NCBI RefSeq assembly: GCF_900105395.1
Contig: NZ_LT629775.1
Coordinates: 2,808,501 to 2,872,500 of the forward strand
Length of the DNA stretch: 64,000 nt
Reading direction: 5' to 3'
Origin: Streptomyces sp. TLI_053
Lineage (GTDB): Bacteria; Actinomycetota; Actinomycetes; Streptomycetales; Streptomycetaceae
Part shown: positions 41,845-50,049 of the stretch, piece after piece
Layout: each line of letters opens with the position of its first letter
Numbering within the stretch: the stretch's first letter is position 1
The notes under the pieces: generated by a model
Database searches by the model: none
Told to the model about the DNA's origin: nothing
What the model saw: only the letters and a program-made list of their open reading frames with translations
Program-made: the position numbers and the translations under genes

Positions 41845-43259
41845 GCGGTGACCTTCTCCCTGACCAGGCCCGCGAGGAGGCGGGGCATGCCCTTGGCCAG
41901 CACCGCGTCCAGGGCCTCCAGGAAGACGTCGAGGTCCGAGTCCACGGCCACCAGGGGAGGTGCGGCAATCAGCGGGAGGTCGTGGTTGGAGCCGTAGTAG
42001 GTGAGCACGCCGTGGTCACGGTAGAGCGCGGCGACCACGGCGGCGGTGGCCAGTTTGGCCCCGGCCTGCGGGTCGCGCGCGAAGGAGGACGGCAGCAGCC
42101 TCAGCGCGTGGTCGAGAGTGGCCGGAACGTGGCGCAGGACGACGCCCTGGAGAGCACCCGTGCCGCGCACCTCCGCGATCAAGTGCGGGTGGCCGGCCGC
42201 GAGGGCGGTGAGGCCGCGGTGCAGCCGCTCGCCGAGGTGGCGCGCCCTGGCCGGGTAGTCGTCCTCGACCGCGATCGCCACGGCCTCCAGCGCGGTGACC
42301 GTCTCCTCCCCGAATCCGTAGTAGGTGGTGCTGTGCAGGGTGGCGTCGGGCAGCGAGTCGTAGGCCCGGCGGAAGACCGGCTCCCTGGCCACGTAGCCGG
42401 AGATGGACGCCTTGCCGCCGCCGAAGGACTTGGAGGTGGTCACCACGTCCGGGACCAGGCCGCGGTGGCGCATGAAGTGGAAGAGCGAACCGGTCCTGCC
42501 CCAGGAGGTATAGACCTCGTCGAAGATCAGGACGATGTCGTGCTCGGTGCACAGCCGGCGCGCCTCGCGCAGGAACTCCTCGGAGCACTCACGGAGGGCG
42601 GAGGCGCTGAAGGGCTCCAGGACCAGCGCGTAGACGTCGCTCCCGCCCTCGGGCGTGGTGTGCCGCTCCAGGGCGAGTTCGAGCGAGGGAAGGTCGCCGA
42701 AGGCGAAACTGTCCGTGCCGGGGATTCGCGGGAAGGTGAAGTGCACCTCCGGCGAGGCGGTCAGGCTTCCGGCGCCGAGCAGTTTCCCGTGGAAGGCGAT
42801 GTCGGTGTGCAGCACCGTGCCGCGATGGCCGCGGTGGTACTTGTAGGCCATCTTGAGGGCGCCCTCGACGGCCTCCGCACCCGAGTTGGGGAAGTAGCTG
42901 ACATCGAGGTCCCCGGGCAGCAGCTGGGCCAGGTTGTGCCCCAGCGCGGCGACGTACGGCGAGAAGTAGTTCTTGTGCACCTCCATCCGCCGCAGTTCCT
43001 GGAAGCGTCGGCGGGCGGCCAGGATGCGGGGGTGGTTGTGGCCGTGGTTCAGCACGCCGATCCCGCCGGTGAAGTCCAGGACCCGCCGCCCGTCCCGCAG
43101 GGTGATCCAGCAGCCCGAGGCGCTGTCCACGGCGTCGCGGCCGAATCCGAAGGCGGAGAGCAGGGTCACCTGGCCCCGGCTGACATGACGACGGTAGAGC
43201 TCGTGCACCCGCGCGACGGGCATCCGCTCGCAGTCCTCGGTGCTGATGAGGGAGTTCAT
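41841..43259 (-). CDS. Class III PLP-dependent aminotransferase (472 aa)
   Basis: The fold-type I, class III (omega) aminotransferase signature is clear: GGIGVLNHGHNHP near residue 65, a cofactor-binding FPNSGAEAVEGALK near 115, IFDEVYTSWGRTG with the Asp that contacts the pyridine nitrogen, and the Schiff-base Lys near 275 in TTSKSFGGGKA. Substrates of this class carry terminal or sugar amino groups. ATG 43259 follows GGAAGGGACG. It overlaps the small unknown gene by 4 nt, and a hairpin lies between it and the upstream FAD gene. Together with the GMC oxidoreductase it could convert an alcohol to an amine, as in aminoglycoside-type pathways. The substrate is not known. Confidence 0.9.
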   Translation of the reverse strand: MNSLISTEDCERMPVARVHELYRRHVSRGQVTLLSAFGFGRDAVDSASGCWITLRDGRRVLDFTGGIGVLNHGHNHPRILAARRRFQELRRMEVHKNYFSPYVAALGHNLAQLLPGDLDVSYFPNSGAEAVEGALKMAYKYHRGHRGTVLHTDIAFHGKLLGAGSLTASPEVHFTFPRIPGTDSFAFGDLPSLELALERHTTPEGGSDVYALVLEPFSASALRECSEEFLREARRLCTEHDIVLIFDEVYTSWGRTGSLFHFMRHRGLVPDVVTTSKSFGGGKASISGYVAREPVFRRAYDSLPDATLHSTTYYGFGEETVTALEAVAIAVEDDYPARARHLGERLHRGLTALAAGHPHLIAEVRGTGALQGVVLRHVPATLDHALRLLPSSFARDPQAGAKLATAAVVAALYRDHGVLTYYGSNHDLPLIAAPPLVAVDSDLDVFLEALDAVLAKGMPRLLAGLVREKVTA

Positions 43260-43272
43260 GGCGTCCCTTCCC

Positions 43273-43293
43273 CGGGACCGGACTCCGGTCCCG
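43273..43293 (-). terminator. Short hairpin between FAD oxidoreductase and aminotransferase genes
   Basis: CGGGACCGG (43273-43281) pairs with 43285-43293 around ACT. It lies in the only sizeable gap (99 nt) of the operon, 14 nt before the aminotransferase start. It may reduce read-through or affect translation; it is weaker than the true terminators of this window. Confidence 0.45.
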
Positions 43294-43358
43294 TGCCGTG
43301 CCGCCGCGCCGCCGTGCCGCCGTACCCGGCGCACCCGCCGCGCACGGCGTGCCCGGCG

Positions 43359-44801
43359 TCAGGCGGTCATGGATCGATCGGGTGCGGTACGGGGAGCGGT
43401 CCGGATCCGGTCGGCGATCAGCCGGCCGACGTTCCGCCCCTGCCGCACGGCGTAGTTGGTGCCCCGGTCCTGGGGGTAGACCTGGGCCATGCTGGCCAGG
43501 TAGAGCCCCGGCACATCGGTCTCCGTCGCCGGGATGCGGTCGGAGTAGTGCGGGGTGATGACCGGCTGGGCGTGATCGGCCCGCCAGACGTGGTGGCTCC
43601 GGACCCACTCGCGCCGGAACTGCGGGAACATCCGCCTCAGGTGCGGCAGGCTGGCCTCGAACACCGCGTCGTCGTCCATCCGGTACAGCTCGGCACCGGT
43701 CGGGAGGTAGGCGGACAGATAGACCAGGTGACGTCCGGCGTAGGCGTCCGAATCCTCGAGATTGGTGTGCTCGATGACACCGACGTACGGGAACGACGGG
43801 TCGGTGACGTTGAGCCAGTAGGTGTCGGACAGGGAACGGTCGTTCTGCAGCACCAGGCACAGATTGGCGAGGTAGGGGATCTCGGACAGCCGCCGGCGGA
43901 CGGCGGGCACGTCCGGATGCGGCGGCGGCCCGACGGGGGCGGAGGCGGGGGCGGGGGCGAGGAAGCCGGCGAGCAGGTCCGGTGCCGTGGTGGCCAGCAC
44001 CCGCCGTGCCGGCAGCACGCCGCTCCCGGTGCGGACGCCGCACACCCCGTGCTCGTCGGTGAGCACCTGCCGCACCGGGGTGTTCGTACAGATCCGCACT
44101 CCCAGTTCGGTCAGCCGCGAGACCCACGCGTCCAGCAGTGCGGCACAGCCGCCCCGCAGGTAGTAGAGCACCTCGCGGCCGCTGTGCGACCGGCTGCCGC
44201 CGCGCAGGTGGAGCTTGGTCCACATCCAGGTGGCGCCGACCTCGGTCGCGTACTCGCCGAACTTGCCTTCCAGCAGCGGACGCCAGACCGTCTCGTAGAC
44301 CTGCGGCCCGCTCAGCCCGACCAGCCACTCCCGGGCCGTGAGGTCCTCGAGGTCCCGCCAGTGCTTCACCCGGTGGGCACGCACCGCGGACCAGCCCAGC
44401 CGGACCCGGCCGGGCAGCGGGAGGGGCGCGAAACGCAGCACGTCCCACGGGCTCGACAACCGGTACACCGAGTTCGCGTAGTAGACGCCGGTCCGGGTCC
44501 GGTGCGGCTGGAGCAGGTGGGAGCAGCCGAGTTCCGCGCACAGCCCCCGGACCTCCAGGTCGGAGGAGAACCAGTGGTGGTAGAACCGTTCGAGCCGGGC
44601 TCCGCCGACCTCGAAGGACCCCGCCAGGCCGCCGACGTACGGCTCGCGCTCCAGCACCCGGCAGGCCACCCCGGCCAGGGCCAGCTCGTGGGCGGCGGCC
44701 AGACCGGTGAACCCGCCGCCGATCACCAGGACCTCGTCACCGGGCGCCGGGTCCGGGGTCCGGCCGCCCCGCGCTGCCGCGGCCGCCGTCGGGCCGCTCA
44801 C
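43359..44801 (-). CDS. FAD-dependent oxidoreductase, protoporphyrinogen-oxidase-like (480 aa)
   Basis: The N-terminal FAD motif is VIGGGFTGLAAAHEL near residue 27, followed by ERE and the loop GGLAGSFE, as in the amine oxidase/phytoene desaturase/UDP-galactopyranose mutase group. The C-terminal FAD-binding part YPQDRGTNYAVRQGRNVG is intact. Proteins of this type beside a dolichol-phosphate-type glycosyltransferase are common in actinobacteria and may act on polyprenyl or sugar substrates. GTG 44801 overlaps the glycosyltransferase stop as GTGA. A longer in-frame reading exists upstream but it runs through the repeat tail of the glycosyltransferase and is rejected. The reaction is unknown. Confidence 0.87.
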   Translation of the reverse strand: MSGPTAAAAARGGRTPDPAPGDEVLVIGGGFTGLAAAHELALAGVACRVLEREPYVGGLAGSFEVGGARLERFYHHWFSSDLEVRGLCAELGCSHLLQPHRTRTGVYYANSVYRLSSPWDVLRFAPLPLPGRVRLGWSAVRAHRVKHWRDLEDLTAREWLVGLSGPQVYETVWRPLLEGKFGEYATEVGATWMWTKLHLRGGSRSHSGREVLYYLRGGCAALLDAWVSRLTELGVRICTNTPVRQVLTDEHGVCGVRTGSGVLPARRVLATTAPDLLAGFLAPAPASAPVGPPPHPDVPAVRRRLSEIPYLANLCLVLQNDRSLSDTYWLNVTDPSFPYVGVIEHTNLEDSDAYAGRHLVYLSAYLPTGAELYRMDDDAVFEASLPHLRRMFPQFRREWVRSHHVWRADHAQPVITPHYSDRIPATETDVPGLYLASMAQVYPQDRGTNYAVRQGRNVGRLIADRIRTAPRTAPDRSMTA

Positions 44802-45913
44802 GAGGCCGCCGCCCGCGTCGTCCACCCGGCCCGCTCCGGCCGCTCGGTCCGTGCTGTTCGCACCGTCCGTTCCGTTCCGCCCGTCCGTTCCGTTCGCTCC
44901 GTTCCGTCCGTCCGTTCCGTCCACTCCGTTCGCTCCGTCCGCTCCATTCGCTCCATTCGCTCCGTCCGTGCGGCGGACCGGCCCGGCACCGTCTGGCGGA
45001 CCAGGTACACGGGACGCCCGCGGGTCTGGTCGTACTCCTGGAACACGTAGTCCGCCAGCACACCGAGGCACAGCAACTGGACGCCCAGCGCCCAGGTACC
45101 CCGCGGTGCCGCGCGGCCGGTCAGGGCTCCGGCGGCCGCCGCACCGAGCACCGCGGCCGAGGCCAGCACCGGGAGCCGCGCCGGAACGGCGGAGCAGCTC
45201 ATCAACGCCTGGTGCGCCAGGGCGAGCTGACGGCCGATGCCGTACTTGGACCGCCCCGCCGACCGGGGCCGGCGAACGTACTCCACCGTGGTCTCCGGGA
45301 AGCCGGCCCAGCTGATCTGGCCGCGGAGGAAGAGCCTGCGCTCGGGGAGGGTCGCGATCAGGTCGACCACACTGCGGTCCAGCAGCCGGAAGTCACCGGT
45401 GTCCCGCGCCACCGGCTGGTCGGCCAGCAGGTCCAGGGTCCGGTAGAAGGCGTAGGCGGACCCGCGTTTGAACCAGGACTCCCCCTGCCGCCGGGTCCGC
45501 CGGGCGGACACCACGGGCCAGCCCTGCCGCCACCGCTCCACCAGTTCGGGCACGACCTCGGGCGGGTCCTGGAGATCCGCGTCGATCATCACCACCGCGT
45601 CGCCGGCCGCCTCGCGCAGGCCCGCCAGCAGTCCGCACTGATGGCCGAAGTTCCGGCTGAACCGCACCAGGTGGACCCTGGGGTCGTCGGCGGCCAACTC
45701 CCGCAGCACTTCCCAGGTACGGTCCGTGCTGCCGTCGTCCACGAAGACCAGTTCGTGGTCGGGCGGCTCGTGGTCGGGGCCGACCGGACGGCTCATCACC
45801 GCCGTCAGCCGCTCGTAGGTCGCGGGCAGGACGGCCTCCTCGTTGAAGCACGGGACCACGACGCTGATCAGATACCGCGGACCGGGTACCGGGCCCGCGT
45901 TGTTCTCGGACAT
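44798..45913 (-). CDS. Family 2 glycosyltransferase, DPM1/ArnC-like, with repeat tail (371 aa)
   Basis: The catalytic domain (residues 10-235) has VVPCFNEE, FVDDGSTD and DADLQDPPE, the nucleotide-sugar and metal sites of polyprenyl-phosphate glycosyltransferases, and later GRSKYG. Two membrane helices follow (about 245-262 and 275-295). Such enzymes load a sugar on undecaprenyl phosphate for transfer outside the cell. The last 60 residues are an odd Thr-Glu-Arg/Met-Glu-Arg repeat encoded by a short DNA repeat. ATG 45913 follows AAGGAGCAGTG. It is the first gene of a five-gene minus-strand operon. Confidence 0.9.
   Translation of the reverse strand: MSENNAGPVPGPRYLISVVVPCFNEEAVLPATYERLTAVMSRPVGPDHEPPDHELVFVDDGSTDRTWEVLRELAADDPRVHLVRFSRNFGHQCGLLAGLREAAGDAVVMIDADLQDPPEVVPELVERWRQGWPVVSARRTRRQGESWFKRGSAYAFYRTLDLLADQPVARDTGDFRLLDRSVVDLIATLPERRLFLRGQISWAGFPETTVEYVRRPRSAGRSKYGIGRQLALAHQALMSCSAVPARLPVLASAAVLGAAAAGALTGRAAPRGTWALGVQLLCLGVLADYVFQEYDQTRGRPVYLVRQTVPGRSAARTERMERMERTERTEWTERTDGTERTERTGGTERTVRTARTERPERAGWTTRAAAS
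44832..44971. repeat. Short-unit repeat (TCCGTTC/TCCGTCC type) in the glycosyltransferase 3' end
   Basis: Units of the type CGTTCCG, CGCTCCG and CGTCCGT recur more than fifteen times with slips between 4-, 5- and 9-bp steps. In the gene frame they encode TER, MER and TGG triplets; on another frame they read as NG-rich triplets. The tract is far more repetitive than its surroundings. Confidence 0.8.
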
Positions 45914-46388
45914 CACTGCTCCTTCGGATCCTCCGGGCGCGCTTCTCCGTCCGGAGGCGATGGCTGTGGGAGGTGGCGAAGGTGTGGGAGGCCCGGGCGG
46001 CGCGGGCCTGACCTCGCCGGCGTCGAAGGCGCCCTCCGCCCCACCGCCGCCGAGCGGTTCCGGCTGCGGGGACCCGGTGATCACCGGTCCCGTCGATCAC
46101 CGGTCCGGGGGGTGGGGGGAGGGCGGCGTACCGTCTCGCCGAGGAGACACCGCCGGACAGGGAGGGCATCCGAACCGCCACGGGCGTTTCGGGCTCCCAA
46201 AGGACCGTAGCACCGTAGTCGTCCCCCGGCCTGCGGAGCGACCGCCCACCCGCTGCGACCGACCGGTGCCGCTCCGGTTGCCCCCGGCCGCGCACAACCG
46301 ACACCATCGAAGGTGGAACCGGTCGTTCCAGTGACTCCAGGACCCTCCAGTGACACCAGGACCAGTGACACCAGGAAGGCGACAACCG
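45914..46388. promoter_or_regulatory. 475-bp divergent gap between the glycosyltransferase operon and the monooxygenase gene
   Basis: No gene is supported here. It holds the perfect palindrome CCGGTGATCACCGG at 46074-46087, with its right half GATCACCGGTCC repeated at 46095-46106. It also holds three copies of CCAGTGACWCCAGGA at 46328, 46347 and 46362, just before the ribosome site of the plus-strand gene. Confidence 0.45.
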
Positions 46389-47270
46389 ATGGACGCCACG
46401 CCACAGCAGCCGCTGCGATACGCCGTCGGACTGCCCAACCGGCGCGAGTACGCCGACCCCCGGCTGCTCCGCGAACTGGGAGTACTGGCGGAACGGTCCG
46501 GCTGGGACGGCTTCTTCCTCTGGGACGGCCAGGTCGCGGAACACCCGGACGAGCACGTCACCGACTCCTGGACCACCCTCGCCGTGATCGCCGCCGACAC
46601 CGAGCGCCTGCGCATCGGCGTCATGGTGAACGTGCTCGCCCTCAAGCACCCCGCCGAAGTCGCCCGCGCGACCGTCGCACTGGACCTCCTCAGCGGCGGA
46701 CGGCTGATCTTCGGCGCCGGCCTGGGCTCCTCCGCCGCCGAGTTCGAGGCGCTGGGCCAGAACCCGGACCCACGGGTGCGCGCCGAGAAGCTGGACGAAG
46801 CCCTGGACGTCCTCGACGGCCTGTGGACCGGCCGCCCCTTCACCTTCCGGGGCCGCTGGTTCACGGTCACCGACCTCACCTTCCGGCCGGTGGCCCCGCA
46901 ACGCCCCCGCATCCCGGTCTGGATCGCCGGCACCTGGCCCGCGCAACGCCCCATGCGGCGGGCCGCGCACTGGGACGGCGTCTTCCCCACCCGGGCGGGG
47001 GTGGGTCACACCGAGATGATGCCCCCCGCCGACCTGGCAGCCGTGGTCTCCTACGTCCGCGCCCAACGGCCCTCCCCCGACCAGCCGTTCGACGTCGTCA
47101 TGGAGGGCCGGACGTCCGGCGTCCACCGCGCCGCCGACGCGCTCGTCGTCGCCCCGTACCGGGCGGCCGGCCTCACCTGGTGGGTGGAGAAACTCGGCTG
47201 GTTCAGCGGCCCGGTCGACCTCGTCCGCACCCGCATCGGAGCCGGCCCGCCTCGCCCCACCGCCCCGTGA
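46389..47270 (+). CDS. Luciferase-like (LLM class) flavin-dependent oxidoreductase (293 aa)
   Basis: The protein has the bacterial-luciferase barrel pattern: VGLPNRREY, then AERSGWDGFFLWDG, RLRIGVMVNVLALKHP, ATVALDLLSGGRLIFGAGLGS and PVWIAGTWP. It would use FMN or F420 reduced by a partner and oxygen; the two cannot be told apart here. It is somewhat short for the family, with a compact C-terminus. ATG 46389 is preceded by AGGAAGG; the preceding 15-bp repeats could also be read in frame from 46350, but they lack codon bias. It stands alone between the glycosyltransferase operon and a small wHTH gene. Its role is unknown. Confidence 0.88.
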   Translation: MDATPQQPLRYAVGLPNRREYADPRLLRELGVLAERSGWDGFFLWDGQVAEHPDEHVTDSWTTLAVIAADTERLRIGVMVNVLALKHPAEVARATVALDLLSGGRLIFGAGLGSSAAEFEALGQNPDPRVRAEKLDEALDVLDGLWTGRPFTFRGRWFTVTDLTFRPVAPQRPRIPVWIAGTWPAQRPMRRAAHWDGVFPTRAGVGHTEMMPPADLAAVVSYVRAQRPSPDQPFDVVMEGRTSGVHRAADALVVAPYRAAGLTWWVEKLGWFSGPVDLVRTRIGAGPPRPTAP

Positions 47271-47288
47271 TCCGATCCCGCCCGCGCC

Positions 47289-47320
47289 CGACCGTGACCG
47301 CGCGCGACCGTAACCGCGCG
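47289..47320. repeat. 16-bp tandem repeat, two copies
   Basis: CGACCGTGACCGCGCG is followed directly by a copy with one change (A for G). The pair lies in the gap between the monooxygenase and the small wHTH gene and might be an operator. Confidence 0.6.
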
Positions 47321-47379
47321 CGGCACCCGGGTGGCACAATGCGGGAAGGTGCCTGCCCAGCCGCCGAGGGAGCAGCAAC

Positions 47380-47709
47380 GTGACGCAGCCCGACTCCGTC
47401 GACCCGTGGAGCTCCTTCCTCTCCAGCGCGCAGGGCCCCCCGTCCGGGAGTTCCGTCCAGTCGGGCGCCGCCCCGGAGGGCGCACCGCTGTCCGACAGCG
47501 CCACCGAGCTGCTCCGGGCGGTCGCGGCCTCCGGCCCCGTCACGGTCGACGGGCTGCGGGAGCGGTTCGGGTTCAGCGCCCTCCGGATGGCGCAGGAAGT
47601 GATCGTCCTGCGAGACCTCGGGCTGCTGGAGGTGCGGACCCAGGACGGCGAGGACTCCCTCCGGCTGACCGAGTCCGGCACCAGGTTCGCCGCCCGCTGG
47701 CTCGGCTGA
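47380..47709 (+). CDS. Small winged-helix protein (109 aa)
   Basis: After a 40-residue Ser/Gly/Pro-rich leader the protein has a winged-helix-like unit: ATELLRAVAASGPVTVDGLR, a recognition-helix segment LRMAQEVIVLRDLGLL, and a wing LRLTESGTRFA. It could bind DNA or act as an adaptor. GTG 47380 is preceded by GAGGGAG. Only 17 nt separate it from the next gene, whose ribosome site overlaps its stop region, so the two are cotranscribed. The pairing of a small wHTH protein with a membrane protein recurs in streptomycetes as far as I recall, without known function. Confidence 0.75.
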   Translation: MTQPDSVDPWSSFLSSAQGPPSGSSVQSGAAPEGAPLSDSATELLRAVAASGPVTVDGLRERFGFSALRMAQEVIVLRDLGLLEVRTQDGEDSLRLTESGTRFAARWLG

Positions 47710-47726
47710 CCCCGCCGGAGGCGACA

Positions 47727-48368
47727 GTGCTCGGATACCTGGTCGCCTGCGGCCTGGCCCTGCTCGTCGGCCTGGCCGAACTGGTCTCCCGCTACCGCGA
47801 CCGGCCGGCCGCCCTGCTGCGGGTGCCGAGCGCCTGGACGTACGCCGCCATCAACGCGGCCTCCGCCGGCAGCGCGCTCTACCTCGCCCGCACCTTCGAC
47901 TGGACCTTCGGCGCCTCCGGAGCGAGCGGCGTGGCCGCCACCCAGGTACTGGTGGCCGCCTTCGGATCACTCGCGCTCTTCCGCAGTTCGCTCTTCACCG
48001 TACGGATCGGCCAGCAGGACATCGGCGTCGGCCCGAGCACCGCGCTCACCATCCTGCTCACCGCCGCCGACCGCGGCGTCGACCGGGCCCGGGCCCGCGA
48101 GCGGTCCCGACAGGTCGCCGCCATCATGCACGGCGTCTCCTTCACCAAGGCCCACCTCGCCCTGCCGACCTTCTGCCTCGGCCTGCTCCAGAACAGCCCC
48201 GCCACCGAACAGCAGGAACTCGGCACGGCCGTCAGGTCCCTCGCCGGAAGCACGATGACGGATGCCCAGAAATCCTTCGCCCTGGGCCTCCTGCTCATCA
48301 ACATCGTCGGAGCCCCCGTCCTCACCAACGCCGTCGAGGCCCTGGGCCCCGAGATCACCACCGGCTAG
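47727..48368 (+). CDS. Membrane protein of unknown function (213 aa)
   Basis: An N-terminal membrane helix (residues 2-20), further hydrophobic segments near 45-60 and 68-90, and one near the C-terminus (ALGLLLINIVGAPVL) are visible. A central helical, charged part (VDRARARERSRQVAAIMHGV) lies in between. GTG 47727 follows GGAGG at 6 nt spacing and is coupled to the upstream wHTH gene. No family is recognised. The gene pair may form a membrane sensor and its transcription factor, but that is inference. Confidence 0.7.
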   Translation: MLGYLVACGLALLVGLAELVSRYRDRPAALLRVPSAWTYAAINAASAGSALYLARTFDWTFGASGASGVAATQVLVAAFGSLALFRSSLFTVRIGQQDIGVGPSTALTILLTAADRGVDRARARERSRQVAAIMHGVSFTKAHLALPTFCLGLLQNSPATEQQELGTAVRSLAGSTMTDAQKSFALGLLLINIVGAPVLTNAVEALGPEITTG

Positions 48369-48513
48369 CACCGGCCGCCCGCCCCGGTGAGGCACCGACG
48401 AGCGGGCCCGCCCCGCAGACTGAGCTACCCGCGCCTCCCGACCGTCACGGCCACGAGGGCGGCCGATCGGCCGGTCCGCGCCAGACGCAACTTCTTCGCA
48501 TTAAGCTGTGGGC

Positions 48514-49080
48514 ATGAGCGCCCGAGCAACCACACGCCCCGGCGGGCGCAGCGCCCGCATCCAGCAGTCCGTCCACCGGGCCGTCCGCGAGCTGGAGGCG
48601 GAGGTGGGGCGTGACACCCTCACCGTGCCGCTGATCGCCGCCCGCGCGGGAGTGACGCCGTCCACCGTCTACCGGCGCTGGGGCGACCTGCGGGAACTGC
48701 TGTCCGACGTGGCCGTCGAGCGGCTGCGCCCCGACGCCCCGCCGGCCGACCGCGGCAGCCTGCGTGCGGACCTGGAGGCGTGGGCGGCGCAGTTCGCCGA
48801 GGAGATGTCCTCGACGGCGGGCCGCACCTACGTCCGCGACGCCCTGCAGGGGGATCCGGAGCAGGGCAACGCGATGCGCTGCTCCGACTACGCCGCCGAG
48901 CAGTTGAAGGCAGTCGGGGTGCGCGCGGCCGGGCGCGGGGAGGCCGTGCCCGATGTGGAGACCCTGCTGGACACCGTCGTCGCCCCCCTGATGTATCGCA
49001 TCCTGTTCCGCCCTTCGGAGCTGTCCACGGCCTACACCGACCGGCTCGTGGCGGCGGCACTCGGCCTACCTTCCATCTAA
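48514..49080 (+). CDS. TetR-family regulator (188 aa)
   Basis: The DNA-binding domain is typical: VPLIAARAGVTPSTVYRRWG at about residues 40-59, followed by a helical ligand domain of the TetR_C type. ATG 48514 is only about 28 nt from a CGCAA-N7-GCATTAA element that may be its operator, and a second such element lies just after its stop codon. There is no clear ribosome site, so leaderless or short-leader expression is possible. No obvious target gene is adjacent; the region that follows holds no supported gene. The regulated function may have been lost. Confidence 0.88.
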   Translation: MSARATTRPGGRSARIQQSVHRAVRELEAEVGRDTLTVPLIAARAGVTPSTVYRRWGDLRELLSDVAVERLRPDAPPADRGSLRADLEAWAAQFAEEMSSTAGRTYVRDALQGDPEQGNAMRCSDYAAEQLKAVGVRAAGRGEAVPDVETLLDTVVAPLMYRILFRPSELSTAYTDRLVAAALGLPSI

Positions 49081-49081
49081 C

Positions 49082-49094
49082 GCAAAACGTTTGC
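49082..49094. promoter_or_regulatory. Palindrome after the TetR gene (candidate operator)
   Basis: GCAAAACGTTTGC has 5-bp perfect arms around ACG. With its flanks it reads CGCAA-N7-GCATTTA, matching CGCAA-N7-GCATTAA upstream of the TetR start at 48486-48504, and both are followed by GGCATGAG. Confidence 0.5.
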
Positions 49095-49817
49095 ATTTAG
49101 GCATGAGAGGTGCTCCCTGCTCAGCGTCGTGGCCCCGTTCTCCCTCCCCCACCGCCCACCCCTGCTGGGCCGCCGCGGGCACCGTCGAGCGTACAACGGC
49201 GTCAATGACGCTGCTGGACAGGAGAGTTGATGCGTCCTTGGGAACGACCCGCAGAGCCGGAGCTCCTTCCGCTGTTCGAGTCGTCCGACCAGGTCAGCGG
49301 TTACCGGCGAGCCCGGATCGAAGGCACACCTCTCGACTTCCCACCCATTGGGCTTCCTCGCGGCGCACCACAACCTGGACGCCCGTGTGCTCGACGGTCG
49401 ATGAGACCCTCGTCCGGCCGCCGGTCACTCCGCCCTTCGAATACCTCTTGGCATTGGCCGATGGAATCTGGCCGAACCATCCGAAACGGTAAAACAGGAT
49501 CGGGGGGGAACGATGACGGACACAGCCCGCTCGACGGCCGCGGCGGACGCGGGCGCGACGGCCTCCCGGAGCCCACTCGCGGATCCCGTCCTCGTCCTGC
49601 TCGGCCTGGCGGCCGTGGTGTTCGGGCCGCTGCGGGGCCGTCGACCACCGCAGCACGGTGACCCGCCGTCACGCCCGTCACCTGGAGGAGCGCCGCCCGG
49701 CTGCCCGCCTCGCTGCGCCGGCCGGTGCCCGCCCGCCGCGCCCCCGGGGCCCGGCGCACGACCGGACTGCTCCTCGCCGTCGCTGGCTGCGCCCCCCGTC
49801 GTCCGGGTCGCAGGCAG
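49095..49817. other. Gene-poor region with probable gene remnants
   Basis: No frame shows steady streptomycete codon bias. Two starts look genuine but do not lead anywhere. ATG 49230 follows AGGAGAGTTG and codes about 45 plausible residues before the frame appears to shift into a short tail ending at 49423. ATG 49513 follows GGGGGGGAACG and codes a hydrophobic segment LADPVLVLLGLAAVVFGPL, then loses bias. Decayed genes are the likely explanation. Confidence 0.45.
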
Positions 49818-49819
49818 GT

Positions 49820-49848
49820 GTTCAACCGCCGCCGCGCAGCGGTTGAAC
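49820..49848. promoter_or_regulatory. StrR-type box 1, upstream of the regulator gene
   Basis: GTTCAACCG (49820-49828), N11, CGGTTGAAC (49840-49848) is a perfect inverted repeat, extended by GT/AC on the outside. The spacing equals the known StrR consensus GTTCGACTG-N11-CAGTCGAAC, and the outer GTTC/GAAC are identical. It lies 298 bp before the regulator start, which suggests autoregulation. Confidence 0.7.
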
Positions 49849-50049
49849 ACGGGCGCCGCATGAGAAGTTCGTATTCGCTGTTCCCGGCTCGACATGCGCA
49901 CGGCCTCTTTGTGACGATTACTCAGAAGTCTGAACGCGACGACCTGGTCCGGGTCTCCAGGCGGGGGGCCCTTGGGACTAGTGTCGTCATGTCCATTAAC
50001 ACCAGGGGTTCGGAGAATCCCCACTCTCCGACTCGAAGGGGGAAGCGCG

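Noticed and set aside
41841..43259. HpgT, the transaminase that completes Hpg synthesis
   Set aside because: It is a class III aminotransferase in a different operon; HpgT enzymes have another fold class signature.
44802..45071. An Asn/Gly-rich collagen-like N-terminal extension of the FAD oxidoreductase
   Set aside because: It is the second reading frame of the repeat tail of the glycosyltransferase; GTG 44801 at the 4-nt overlap is the better start.
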